Assembly (NCBI RefSeq): GCF_016919405.1
Contig: NZ_CP070352.1
Location: forward strand, 744,001 to 808,000
DNA: 64,000 nt
Reading direction: 5' to 3'
Origin: Ensifer sp. PDNC004
GTDB lineage: Bacteria; Pseudomonadota; Alphaproteobacteria; Rhizobiales; Rhizobiaceae
Every line of letters starts with the position of its first letter. Position 1 is the first letter of the stretch. The notes below the pieces were generated by a model. It saw only the letters and a list, made by a program, of their open reading frames with translations, made no database searches and was not told the origin of the DNA. This document shows positions 26,740-35,273 of this stretch, in pieces. A program made the position numbers and the translations under genes.

Positions 26740-27873
26740 CTACTGCTGCAGCCCCGGATAGGCCCATACGCCCGAAACACGCATCAGATCACGGTAAATG
26801 ACCAGTCGCTCGTCAGCCCCGACCTTTGCGGCTTCACCCTGGGTTGGCGCGTCCAGTGCATTCAGCGGCACCACGGCCGATGGCAGATCGCGCTGCTTCA
26901 AGGCATCCTCCATGACCGTGCGCGCGCGGCGCATGTGGCTCGAACTGGTCACCAGGATTACCGTGTCGGCCTGATGCCGCACCAGGAGATTGGCGGCATT
27001 GATCACATTGCCGATCGTGTCTTTCGACTTGTCCTCAATCATGATGCGATCGCGACTGATACCCTTGTCGACCAGCCACTTGGACATGACGTCACCTTCC
27101 GTAACGCCATTTTTCGGCACGCCGCCACTCACCATGACAAGCGCTGTCGGGTTGGCCTCGGCGGCCTTCAACGTCACCTCAAGCCGGTCGAGCAGAGTTT
27201 GCTGCGCCTTGCCGTCATCGGCAAGCGCATAACCCAGCGCGACGATCACGACTTTGCCTGGCACGGTCGGGACGTCGAAGTTCGGCTTTTCAGCCATGAT
27301 CTGTTCTGCCCGAACGAACCGCTTGCGGTACTCCTCCGCCCGCTCGCGATCGAGACCGGCCAGGGCCTGGTGGGCAAGCGCCGCGCTGGTCTCATCGCCA
27401 CGAATACGGGCAATGGCCTCGAGCCAGCTTTGCGCATCAAAAGCGGTCGGGTCTTTGCCAAGGATGCCCTGGAAGGTCGCCTGGGCGTCGTCGAGCTTCT
27501 TCTGGATGATCTGGGTCGCCGCAACGGCATATTGGAAGTCCAACCGCTCAGGCGCGAGCGTCGCCGCTTCCTTGAAGGCTTCCTCCACGACATCATACTT
27601 GCCATGGAGCGTAATGCCCTTGAAGACTTCAGCTTCCGCCTTTTTGACGTCGCCGCCCGACCAGTAATACTGCATGCCGGTATCGACCAGCTGTTTGATA
27701 CGGGCAGCGTTGGCCTGGTCGAAGGCGCCGGCCGGAAAGGCTGAAATGAGACACGCAGTCGCTGTCAACAGTCCGAGGAGGCGACGCCTTGCGCTGCGCG
27801 CCTTTACCGAACGCGGGGTTCCCGATGTAGTCACGGTCGACCCGGAGGGGGCAAAAATGGAACTCGGCTTCAT
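26740..27873 (-). CDS. Secreted or membrane-anchored TPR-DUF218 (YdcF/ElyC/SanA-type) protein
   Basis: This 377-residue protein has an N-terminal basic stretch and hydrophobic segment (RRRLLGLLTATACLISAFPAGA, split by residues 29-50) that acts as a signal peptide or anchor. A region with TPR-like helices follows to about residue 190. The C-terminal DUF218 domain starts with VVIVALGYAL and contains MVSGGVPKNGVTEGD and the EDKSKDTIGNVINA block typical of the family. E. coli ElyC and SanA relatives act in envelope homeostasis. GGGAG lies six bases before the ATG. It has no operon partner. The function here is not known. Confidence 0.85.
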   Translation of the reverse strand: MKPSSIFAPSGSTVTTSGTPRSVKARSARRRLLGLLTATACLISAFPAGAFDQANAARIKQLVDTGMQYYWSGGDVKKAEAEVFKGITLHGKYDVVEEAFKEAATLAPERLDFQYAVAATQIIQKKLDDAQATFQGILGKDPTAFDAQSWLEAIARIRGDETSAALAHQALAGLDRERAEEYRKRFVRAEQIMAEKPNFDVPTVPGKVVIVALGYALADDGKAQQTLLDRLEVTLKAAEANPTALVMVSGGVPKNGVTEGDVMSKWLVDKGISRDRIMIEDKSKDTIGNVINAANLLVRHQADTVILVTSSSHMRRARTVMEDALKQRDLPSAVVPLNALDAPTQGEAAKVGADERLVIYRDLMRVSGVWAYPGLQQ

Positions 27874-28423
27874 CTAAATCTCCCAGTTTTCCGGTTGCCC
27901 GCCGGCTTTCTCGCCCTCGGGCCGATAGCGTTCCGTATTCACTTCCGATTTGGCCCATCTCTTTGCGGCCAATATTAGAAATACCAAAACATGACCACCT
28001 GTCCAGGTCGCGGCGGCGCAACCACCCGGAACGGCGACCAAAGCCGCAACAGTTCGTGTTACATTTCTTACAGATAGCGAATACAAGTTGCGTGCGTGGC
28101 CCGAAACAGTCGCTGATTGGCGTTATATTGGTACTATCCAATTGCGCAGCAGGCACGCGCAATCGCTGAATGACCAAGGTGTCATGGCGGGCCGGCAGTG
28201 ATTTTCAGCAAATGCAAAGCCTGCTTCAACGACCTCGCTGCCGATGGGCCGTCGAGAACCTACCCCGCCGCTCGGGAAGTCTCAGCGCACTCTTTGCGCG
28301 CCGCTGTCGAAGGCACCATAAGAGGGGGCCGATGCGCCGACCCGTTTGGACGGTTCGAAGGGACCTGAGGTTTGAAATCACGCAAATCCGAAGAGGATGG
28401 CTCCTCGCGGTTTTCAGATTTGC
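27874..28423. other. Intergenic region without a supported gene
   Basis: This stretch of about 550 bases lies upstream of the DUF218 gene and downstream of the SPW gene. It has an AT-richer core around 27960-28140 that probably holds the DUF218 promoter. Short open frames on both strands lack an ATG with a ribosome-binding site and are rich in arginine and proline, as expected for chance frames in GC-rich DNA. I see no RNA gene or repeat in it. Confidence 0.5.
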
Positions 28424-28455
28424 TCGCGGCCCGGCGCTGCGGCGCCGGGCCGCGA
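28424..28455. terminator. Very GC-rich hairpin after the SPW-repeat gene
   Basis: Arms of 14 bp (28424-28437 and 28442-28455) pair perfectly around a 4-base TGCG loop, 18 bases past the SPW gene stop. The minus-strand transcript continues into GCAAATCTG without a U run, and the plus strand continues into CTTTCC. It is the likely end of the SPW transcript. Confidence 0.6.
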
Positions 28456-28472
28456 CCTTTCCTTACTCATCG

Positions 28473-28829
28473 TCATGCATGCGCATGCGGATGCTGACGT
28501 TCGTCCCAGACGGCCCAGATCGCGAGCACGGTCACCAGCGCCCCGAGGACGACATGCGTCCACATGGGGTTGGGACTGGTCGAGAAACCGAGCAGCCAGG
28601 GTGAAGCGATCAGCCAGAGCCCGACGATGAGGCTTGCCCATTCTTCCCATTCCGCAAACATGGCAAGCGTCGCGATCGCCAGAACGCCGAGCACGACGCC
28701 GGCGCCCCAGGCGTTCCAGGCCGGAACGCTCTCGACAACGAAACCCATGATCCAGGGGGAGACGAACAGGCAGATTGCAAGAACCAGATTGATCCAGTCC
28801 TGTGCTTTCTTTCCTTCCATCAGTGCCAT
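28473..28829 (-). CDS. SPW-repeat integral membrane protein
   Basis: This 118-residue protein has four hydrophobic helices in two repeats, each with the Ser-Pro-Trp motif that names the family: CLFVSPWIMGF near residue 22 and WLIASPWLLGF near residue 75. A cytoplasmic start (MALMEGKKAQDWIN) and a His-rich tail (QHPHAHA) frame the helices. GGAGG lies five bases before the ATG at 28829. The role of the family is unknown. No partner gene is linked to it. Confidence 0.88.
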   Translation of the reverse strand: MALMEGKKAQDWINLVLAICLFVSPWIMGFVVESVPAWNAWGAGVVLGVLAIATLAMFAEWEEWASLIVGLWLIASPWLLGFSTSPNPMWTHVVLGALVTVLAIWAVWDERQHPHAHA

Positions 28830-29037
28830 GACAACCTCCACGAATGAAGCTTGGCCAAAGCGTACGATCGCGTGCGGTCGCACGCTCTGAAAACATAATA
28901 AATTCAACCGGAACCGCTTTCAAATCTTTTTCGCGTGAGCAGGTGGTGGTGGCATGCGCGAAATCGAGCGGCGCCCCGGCGATCCGCCGCCCTTAGTCGG
29001 TGACAAGGCACGGTTTGTGCGCCGTTTCGCGCGGGCT

Positions 29038-30777
29038 CTAGTAGCCGCGCGCAGCGCCCGCGCCGATGCGGCTGTCGACCGCGCCATTGTAGCGGGCGCC
29101 ACCTCCGGCCTCGATGTCAGACAGGCTCTCGCCGCCAACGAGAATGCCGGTCGCCTGCCCCCAGATCGTCCAGCTTTCGTCGATCTGGACGTTATGCCCC
29201 ATAGCTGACAGCAGCTTGCGGGTATCGGGCGAGAGCGCATAAGGCTCCATGAACACCTTGTCCGGCAGCCACTGGTGGTGAATGCGCGGTGCGTCGACCG
29301 CCTCCTGGATGTTCATGCCGTGGTCGATGACGTTGAGGATCGCTTCCAGCGTGATGGTGATGATGCGTGCACCGCCGGGGCTGCCGATCACCATGAAGGG
29401 CTTGCCGTCCTTGGAGATGATCGTCGGGCTCATCGATGACAGCGGCGTCTTTCCGGGCGCGATCGCATTGGCCTCGCCCTGCACCAGCCCGTAAAGATTG
29501 GGCACGCCGGGTTTGGCGGTGAAATCGTCCATCTCGTTGTTGAGCAGAATGCCGGTTCCTGGCGCCACCACGCCGGCGCCGAAGGAACCGTTCAGCGTAT
29601 AAGTGACGGCGACGGCATTGCCTTCGTCGTCGATGATCGAATAGTGCGTCGTCTCCTTGCTTTCGCCGAAGCCCTTGGGGATCAGCGTCGCCGAAACGCC
29701 GGCGCGAAACGGGTCGATCTTGCCACGGATTTCCTCGGCGTAGGCTTTGTCGGTGAGCTTGCTGACGGGGTTCTCGACGAAGTCCGGATCGCCGAGCGCC
29801 GTGTTGCGGTCGACATAGGCGTGGCGCATGGCCTCGATCATCACATGCACGGTCTCGGCGGCGCCATAGCCCATGTAGGAAATCGGATAACCTTCGAGCA
29901 CGTTGAGGATTTCGCAGATGATTACGCCGCCGGAGGACGGCGGTGGCGAGGAGACGATGTCATAGCCGCGGTAGTTGCACTTGACCGGCTCCAGTTCGCG
30001 CACAGCGTAACGCTCGAAATCCGCTTTCGCCAGAATGCCGCCCTTCTCCGCGCTCGCCTTGACGATCTGGTCGGCAATCGCACCCTTGTAGAAGGCGTCG
30101 GTTCCCTTCTCGGCAATGCTCGAAAGCGAAGCGGCAAGGTCGGCCTGGATCAGCTTCTCGCCGGCGACGAACGGCTTTCCGTCCTTGAGGAAGATGGCGG
30201 CGGCGGCCGGGTCCTTGGCGAGCCTCTCCGTTTCGCCCTCGAAGGAATCGATATCGCCCTGCTCCAGCACGAAACCGTCCTTGGCAAGCGCGATCGCCGG
30301 CGCGATCAATTCGGAAAGCGGCTTGGTGCCATAGCGACTGCGCGCGGCTTCAAAGCCCATGACTGGCCCCGGCACGCCGACGGCGAGATAGCCCTCGGTG
30401 CTGAGGCCATCGACGACATCACCCTTGGCGTCGAGATACATGGTCTTGGTCGCAGCTTGCGGCGCGCGTTCGCGGAAGTCGAGGAACGTCGTCTTGCCGT
30501 CCTTGAAGCGGATCGTCATGAAACCGCCGCCGCCGATATTGCCGGCGGTCGGATAGGTGACGGCCAGCGCATAGCCGACGGCAACGGCCGCATCCACCGC
30601 GTTGCCGCCGCTTTTCAGCACGGCAACACCGACATCGGACGCCAGGTGCTGGGCGGAAACCACCATGCCGTGCTCCGCCTTCACGGGCTCGGGTGAGGCC
30701 GCCTGCACCGCCCAGGGCGTCAGGCTCGATGCAATAAGCAACGTAATCGACAGGGTCTTCAAGCGGGAACTCGGCAT
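29038..30777 (-). CDS. ggt: Gamma-glutamyltransferase
   Basis: This 579-residue periplasmic enzyme cleaves gamma-glutamyl bonds of glutathione and related peptides. It has a signal peptide (cleavage after VQA near residue 26). The precursor is processed autocatalytically at the threonine in KETTHYSIIDDEGNAVAV, which becomes the N-terminal nucleophile of the small subunit. Downstream the GTGILLNNEMDDF and PLSSMSPTII blocks match the family's substrate and oxyanion sites. I chose the ATG at 30777 because GAGGGAGA precedes it; a longer frame to 30813 would bury the signal peptide. It is monocistronic. Confidence 0.95.
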   Translation of the reverse strand: MPSSRLKTLSITLLIASSLTPWAVQAASPEPVKAEHGMVVSAQHLASDVGVAVLKSGGNAVDAAVAVGYALAVTYPTAGNIGGGGFMTIRFKDGKTTFLDFRERAPQAATKTMYLDAKGDVVDGLSTEGYLAVGVPGPVMGFEAARSRYGTKPLSELIAPAIALAKDGFVLEQGDIDSFEGETERLAKDPAAAAIFLKDGKPFVAGEKLIQADLAASLSSIAEKGTDAFYKGAIADQIVKASAEKGGILAKADFERYAVRELEPVKCNYRGYDIVSSPPPSSGGVIICEILNVLEGYPISYMGYGAAETVHVMIEAMRHAYVDRNTALGDPDFVENPVSKLTDKAYAEEIRGKIDPFRAGVSATLIPKGFGESKETTHYSIIDDEGNAVAVTYTLNGSFGAGVVAPGTGILLNNEMDDFTAKPGVPNLYGLVQGEANAIAPGKTPLSSMSPTIISKDGKPFMVIGSPGGARIITITLEAILNVIDHGMNIQEAVDAPRIHHQWLPDKVFMEPYALSPDTRKLLSAMGHNVQIDESWTIWGQATGILVGGESLSDIEAGGGARYNGAVDSRIGAGAARGY

Positions 30778-30989
30778 GCGTCTCTCCCTCGCAGGCTCGC
30801 GGCGCATTGCCAAAATTCAATGACCGTGGCCTCGCCGCGTCGAGTGCGGTGGCAACGATCGTTCGGGTAGGGGCAAGCACCTGATGTGGGCGGCTATGAA
30901 GTGCGGGAAGTATAGTCACGCTCAATCGACGATGGCAAATCACAGGTGACTGCGGCCGACGCCCGAGCGCCGCCCGTCGGTCCGCGTCC

Positions 30990-31017
30990 GCTTCCCCCGC
31001 CTTCGAGACGGGGAAGC
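30990..31017. terminator. Hairpin downstream of the GMC oxidoreductase gene
   Basis: GCTTCCCC (30990-30997) and GGGGAAGC (31010-31017) form an 8-bp stem with a 12-base loop, 13 bases past the stop of the GMC gene. It is a moderate terminator candidate for the catabolic operon at 31030-36698. Confidence 0.5.
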
Positions 31018-31029
31018 GCCGCGCAAGCG

Positions 31030-32643
31030 TCAGGCTGCATCCGCAAGGATGAGGTCGGCGCCCTTTTCCGCTACCATCATCGTCGGCGCGTTGATGTTGC
31101 CGGCGGTGATGTTGGGGAAGATCGAGGCATCGACGACGCGCAGGCCGGGAACACCGTGGACCTTCAAGCGGCTGTCGACCACCGAACTCGCCTGGTCCGG
31201 CCCCATCGCGCACGTGCCGCAGAGGTGGTAGATCGAGCCCGAGTTTTCACGGAAATAGTCCATCAGCGCCTCGTCGCTTTCGACGCGCGGCGTCGGCGAA
31301 ATTTCTTCCGCGGTCAGCGAGGAGAGCGCCGAGGCAGATGCGATGCGCCGGACGAGCCGGCTCCCCTGCAGCACCTCGTCGATGTCGCGATCGGTCGTCA
31401 GATAGTTCGGCCGGATCAGCGGTTTCGCCGAGGGGTCGCCGGACGCGATCGAGATGCTGCCGCGGCTGGTCGGGCGGCAGGAGTTGAAGCAGATCAGGTA
31501 GCCGGGATAGGGCTCCGGCTTCAGCCCGGCCTTCGGGTCCTTCGGGATCCGGTAGGAGAGCGGGTTGAAATAGAGCTGGATGTTCGGCCGCTCTTCGTCG
31601 GGCCGGCCGCGGAAGAAGCCGCCCGCCTGGTTGACGCTCATCGAGAAAGGGCCCTTGCCGGTCAACAGATATTGCAGGCCGAGACGCATCTGGCCGAAGA
31701 GGCTGCCGAACTCGTCATTGAGCGTCGGGATCGTTGCGCGATAATAGAAGCTGGCGCAGAGGTGATCCTGCAGGTTCTGGCCGACGGCCGGCAGATGCCG
31801 GCGCGTTTCCACGCCCGCTGACGACAGCGCCTTGCCGTCACCGATGCCGGAGAGCTGCAGCAATTGCGGGCTACCGACCGCACCCGCGGCCAGGATGACC
31901 TCGCGCCCCGCCGTGAAGCGGCGGCGCGTGCCATTCTGGATGACATCGACGCCGGTCACGCGCCCATCTTCACCAAAGACCAACCGCTCGGCCTGCGCGT
32001 AGCGTTCGATCGTGAGGTTAGGACGCTTGAGCGCTGGCCGTAGGTACTCCGCGCTCGAATGCGAACGGCGGCCGTTGTTGGTGTTGACGTCGTAGACGCC
32101 AGCGCCCTCGATCGAGGCGCCGTTGAAATCCTCATTCAGCGGCAGCTGCAGCGATCCGCAGCTTTCCAAAAATGCGTCGGTGATCGGGTGCGTCATGCCG
32201 CGCATTGGCGTGATGTGGATCGGGCCTTCGCCGCCATGCCACTCCGACGAGCCGCGCGCATGGGTTTCCAGCCGGCGGAAATAGGGCAGCACCTCGTCGT
32301 AGCTCCAGCCGGCATTGCCGGCGCTCTTCCAGTCGTCGAAGTCGTCGCGCGCTCCGCGCACATAGATCATCGCGTTGATCGAGCCGGATCCGCCTTGGAC
32401 CTTGCCGCGCGGCACGTAGATGCTGCGATCCTGAAGCGCGGCCTCGGGCTCGCTCGAATACATCCAATTGACCGCGGGATTGTAGTAGCTGCGGGCGTAG
32501 CCGACCGGGATCTTGAACCAGAAGGAATTGTCGTTGCCGCCGGCCTCGATCAAAAGCACCCTGTGGCGACCATTTTCGCTGAGCCGGCTCGCAAGGATAC
32601 AGCCCGCCGACCCGGCGCCGACGATGATGTAGTCGTAGATCAT
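31030..32643 (-). CDS. GMC-family FAD-dependent oxidoreductase (choline dehydrogenase-like)
   Basis: This 537-residue flavoenzyme oxidises an alcohol. The ADP-binding GAGSAGCILASRLSE is at the N terminus, the first GMC signature is at GKVQGGSGSINAMIYVRG, the second at GAVGSPQLLQLSGIG. The catalytic histidine is in SIYHLCGTCAMG, followed by DASIFPNITAGN. ATG codons at 32649 and 32643 are both possible; AGGA seven bases before 32643 decides for the shorter form. It is the last gene of a run with a sugar-acid-type dehydratase, an MFS carrier and an aldehyde dehydrogenase, so its substrate is probably a polyol or sugar rather than choline. Confidence 0.9.
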   Translation of the reverse strand: MIYDYIIVGAGSAGCILASRLSENGRHRVLLIEAGGNDNSFWFKIPVGYARSYYNPAVNWMYSSEPEAALQDRSIYVPRGKVQGGSGSINAMIYVRGARDDFDDWKSAGNAGWSYDEVLPYFRRLETHARGSSEWHGGEGPIHITPMRGMTHPITDAFLESCGSLQLPLNEDFNGASIEGAGVYDVNTNNGRRSHSSAEYLRPALKRPNLTIERYAQAERLVFGEDGRVTGVDVIQNGTRRRFTAGREVILAAGAVGSPQLLQLSGIGDGKALSSAGVETRRHLPAVGQNLQDHLCASFYYRATIPTLNDEFGSLFGQMRLGLQYLLTGKGPFSMSVNQAGGFFRGRPDEERPNIQLYFNPLSYRIPKDPKAGLKPEPYPGYLICFNSCRPTSRGSISIASGDPSAKPLIRPNYLTTDRDIDEVLQGSRLVRRIASASALSSLTAEEISPTPRVESDEALMDYFRENSGSIYHLCGTCAMGPDQASSVVDSRLKVHGVPGLRVVDASIFPNITAGNINAPTMMVAEKGADLILADAA

Positions 32644-32664
32644 CTGCATGTCCTATAGTCGGAG

Positions 32665-33882
32665 TTATCCGCGTGCCGGCGCGAAGGCCTTCACGTCCGC
32701 CGGCCGGCTGTCCATCTGCAGGTGCAGGCGCTCGCCGGTATAGGGCGTGTGCTTCTCGACGACATCCATGTTGAGCTCGATGCCAAGGCCGGGCTCGCGC
32801 GACGGGATGATGTAGCCATCCTCGACCACGAGCTTGGTCTTCAGCACATCCGCGTGGAACCCGCTGAAATCGAGGATCGCCTCATGGATGAGGAAGTTCG
32901 GTGTCGCGGCCGACAGCTGGATGCTGGCGGCAGCGCCCACCGGGCCGTTATAGAGATGCGGAGCGATCTGGGCGTAGTAGGCCTCGGCCATGCCAGCGAT
33001 CTTCTTCGCCTCAAGAAGCCCGCCGACGCGCGCCACGTTCATCTGCAGGATCGAGGCAGCCTTCATTTCGAGGACGCGCTGGAACTCGTACTTGGTCGTC
33101 AGGCGTTCGCCGGTCGAAATCGGAATGGAGGTCGCACGCGCCACTTCGGCCATCGCCGCTTCCTGGCCCGGAGGAACCGGCTCTTCGAACCAGAGCGGAT
33201 CGTATTTCTCAAGCCGTCGGGCCAGCCGGATCGCCGAAGACGGCACCATCTGGCCGTGGGTGCCGAAAAGCAGGTCGGCGCTGCTGCCGACCGCCTCGCG
33301 GATCTTGCGGCAGAATTCCTCCGAGCGGTCCATCACGCCAAGCGAAAGCTGATGACCGGAATAGTTGGTATAAGGACCTGCCGGATCGAACTTGACGGCG
33401 GTAAAGCCCATCTCGACCATTTCGACGGCACATTCGGCCGCGAGATCCGGATCGTTGAAGTCGAACTCGCCGGCGGCATTCTTCGGATAGAGATAGGTAT
33501 AGGCACGCAGCTTCTCATGCACCGTGCCGCCCAAGAGGTCTGCGACCGGCCGGCCGGCCGCCTTGCCGATGATGTCCCAGCAGGCGATTTCGAGGCCCGA
33601 GACGATGCCCATCATCGTCGGATCCGGGCGCTGGGTGAAGCCGCTCGAATAGGCCGAGCGCCAGAAGCGTTCGATCTGGTGCGGGTCATGCCCGAGCAGA
33701 TGCCGCTCGAACACGTCCTCGATCAGGGGCGTCAGCGCCTTCGGATGGAACGAGGTCGCGTAAATCTCGCCGATGCCCTCGATGCCGCAGGCGGTCGTGA
33801 GACGCACGAAGATCCAGTACATGCCACCCACATGCGGCGGCGGGACGGCGACGGCATAGGTCTTGAGAGACGCGATCTTCAT
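32665..33882 (-). CDS. Enolase-superfamily dehydratase (mandelate racemase/muconate lactonizing group)
   Basis: This 405-residue protein has the capping domain (residues 1-120) and a TIM barrel. Candidate active-site residues are Lys164 and Asp166 in AVKFDPAG, the glutamates in WFEEP (233-234) and TGER (259) as metal ligands, and His309 in IAPHLYNGP as base. The usual first metal ligand, an aspartate in a DxxG-like block, appears to be replaced by glycine in LLFGTHG (207-210). Most relatives dehydrate acid sugars such as galactonate or mannonate. The ATG at 33882 was chosen because AAGGG lies nine bases upstream; an ATG at 33891 overlaps the MFS stop. The substrate is unknown. Confidence 0.86.
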   Translation of the reverse strand: MKIASLKTYAVAVPPPHVGGMYWIFVRLTTACGIEGIGEIYATSFHPKALTPLIEDVFERHLLGHDPHQIERFWRSAYSSGFTQRPDPTMMGIVSGLEIACWDIIGKAAGRPVADLLGGTVHEKLRAYTYLYPKNAAGEFDFNDPDLAAECAVEMVEMGFTAVKFDPAGPYTNYSGHQLSLGVMDRSEEFCRKIREAVGSSADLLFGTHGQMVPSSAIRLARRLEKYDPLWFEEPVPPGQEAAMAEVARATSIPISTGERLTTKYEFQRVLEMKAASILQMNVARVGGLLEAKKIAGMAEAYYAQIAPHLYNGPVGAAASIQLSAATPNFLIHEAILDFSGFHADVLKTKLVVEDGYIIPSREPGLGIELNMDVVEKHTPYTGERLHLQMDSRPADVKAFAPARG

Positions 33883-33887
33883 GGGGG

Positions 33888-35165
33888 TCATCCCTTTTTC
33901 TTGAGGCGGGCCATCAGCGCCAGGGTGGCGATGGCGCCGAGGGCGCAGATGGCCGCGATGTAGCCGAAATAGAACTGGTAGCCGGCGATGCCGGGGTAGC
34001 GGTCCGAGAGATATCCGTTCACAAGCGGCAGGTAGGTGTCGGGCGCGTAGCCGACGAGCGAGATGATGCCGATCGCAAGGCCGGTGATGTTTGCCGGCAC
34101 GTGGCAATCGTCGAGGATCGCCCAGTAGAGGCCGCGGATCGTGTAGGTGATGAGGCCGACGAGCAGCACCAGTCCGACGAAGAGGACCGTGGAACCGACG
34201 CCCGGCAGGGCGATCATCGCCAAAAGGCTGGCGGCGGCAACGAGGAAGCTCAGGAGCAGGATGCCGGTCTTGCCGAAGCGGTCACCGAGCAAGCCGCCGC
34301 CGATGCCGCCGACCGGGCGCAGCCAGAGCTTGATCGTGACGATCAGGCCGGCCATTGCGGCGGAAATACCGAAGCCGCCTTCCTGCAGATAGGCCGAGAA
34401 GCTGTAGGTCGCGAGGAACACGTGATAGCCGCAGAAGATGATGGCGGCGACGAGCCAGACCTCGGGGATAAGGAGCAGCGTCTTGATGTCAGCAAGCAGG
34501 TTGCCTTCGCGCTTGCGCGCGCCTTTCTCGACAGCGACGGGCTGCGACACGGCGAAATAGGCGATGCCGACGACGATGCAGAAGACGGCATAGAGCAGCA
34601 CGACATCACGGAAACCCATCGCAAGCCCGGCACCGCGCGTTTCCGTCGTGAAGACGAAGAGCGCTATAGCGACGCTGGCCAGCAGCGCCTCGACCAGGCC
34701 GCGGCCGCCGTCGAGAATGCCGAAGAAGCGTCCCTGCTCATTGGCGCCGGCAATCAGGTTCACCTGCTTCAGCGTGGCGGCCCAGAACGTCAGGCCCGTC
34801 GTGACGCCGAAGCCGCAATAGATGACGAGAAGCGATGAGTAGCCGGGCAGCGTCGCGTACCAGAGGCCGAGCAGTCCCGTGCCGACCATGGAAACGAGGA
34901 TCAGGATGCGCGGCTGGACACGGTCGGCGAGCCAGCCGCTCGGCAGGTAGCCGACCAGGAAGCTGGTGCCGAGGATGGAATAGAGAACGCCAAGCTCGGT
35001 GTTGGTGAGCTTCAGCACCTCCAGCATCGTCGTCTGGTAGGATTGGCGCAGGTAGAGGATCGGATAGATCGCGCCGGCGGCGATTACGATCAGCGCCAGT
35101 TGCAGGTAACGGCTGCGGGCCGACACGGACGGCGCAGCGATGTCTGTATCGGAAATTGAGCTCAA
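33888..35165 (-). CDS. MFS transporter
   Basis: This 425-residue carrier has about 12 helices. The loop 2-3 motif is GYLPSGWLADRVQPR and the second-half counterpart is GGGLLGDRFGKTG. There is no ATG at the family start. A TTG at 35165 is chosen because a strong GGAGGAG lies seven bases upstream and it gives a short cytoplasmic start (SSISDTDIAAPS) before the first helix. It lies between an aldehyde dehydrogenase and the dehydratase, so it probably imports the sugar acid or polyol that the operon degrades. Confidence 0.87.
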   Translation of the reverse strand: MSSISDTDIAAPSVSARSRYLQLALIVIAAGAIYPILYLRQSYQTTMLEVLKLTNTELGVLYSILGTSFLVGYLPSGWLADRVQPRILILVSMVGTGLLGLWYATLPGYSSLLVIYCGFGVTTGLTFWAATLKQVNLIAGANEQGRFFGILDGGRGLVEALLASVAIALFVFTTETRGAGLAMGFRDVVLLYAVFCIVVGIAYFAVSQPVAVEKGARKREGNLLADIKTLLLIPEVWLVAAIIFCGYHVFLATYSFSAYLQEGGFGISAAMAGLIVTIKLWLRPVGGIGGGLLGDRFGKTGILLLSFLVAAASLLAMIALPGVGSTVLFVGLVLLVGLITYTIRGLYWAILDDCHVPANITGLAIGIISLVGYAPDTYLPLVNGYLSDRYPGIAGYQFYFGYIAAICALGAIATLALMARLKKKG

Positions 35166-35273
35166 GGGTCGTCTCCTCCCCGACCGATGGCGGGAGCAAT
35201 GCCATCGGCCCGGTCTTGATGTTGATGTCCGAACAATTCCGGTTCCCGTCCGGAATTGCGTCATTTCAAATGA

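Noticed and set aside
27874..28086. Possible 70-residue membrane protein just upstream of the DUF218 gene
   Set aside because: It has one hydrophobic stretch and ends exactly at the DUF218 gene, but only a TTG start without a ribosome-binding site, so I do not call it.
28170..28604. Plus-strand frame overlapping the SPW-repeat gene
   Set aside because: Arg-rich product, no motif, and it runs through the strong hairpin and into the opposing real gene.
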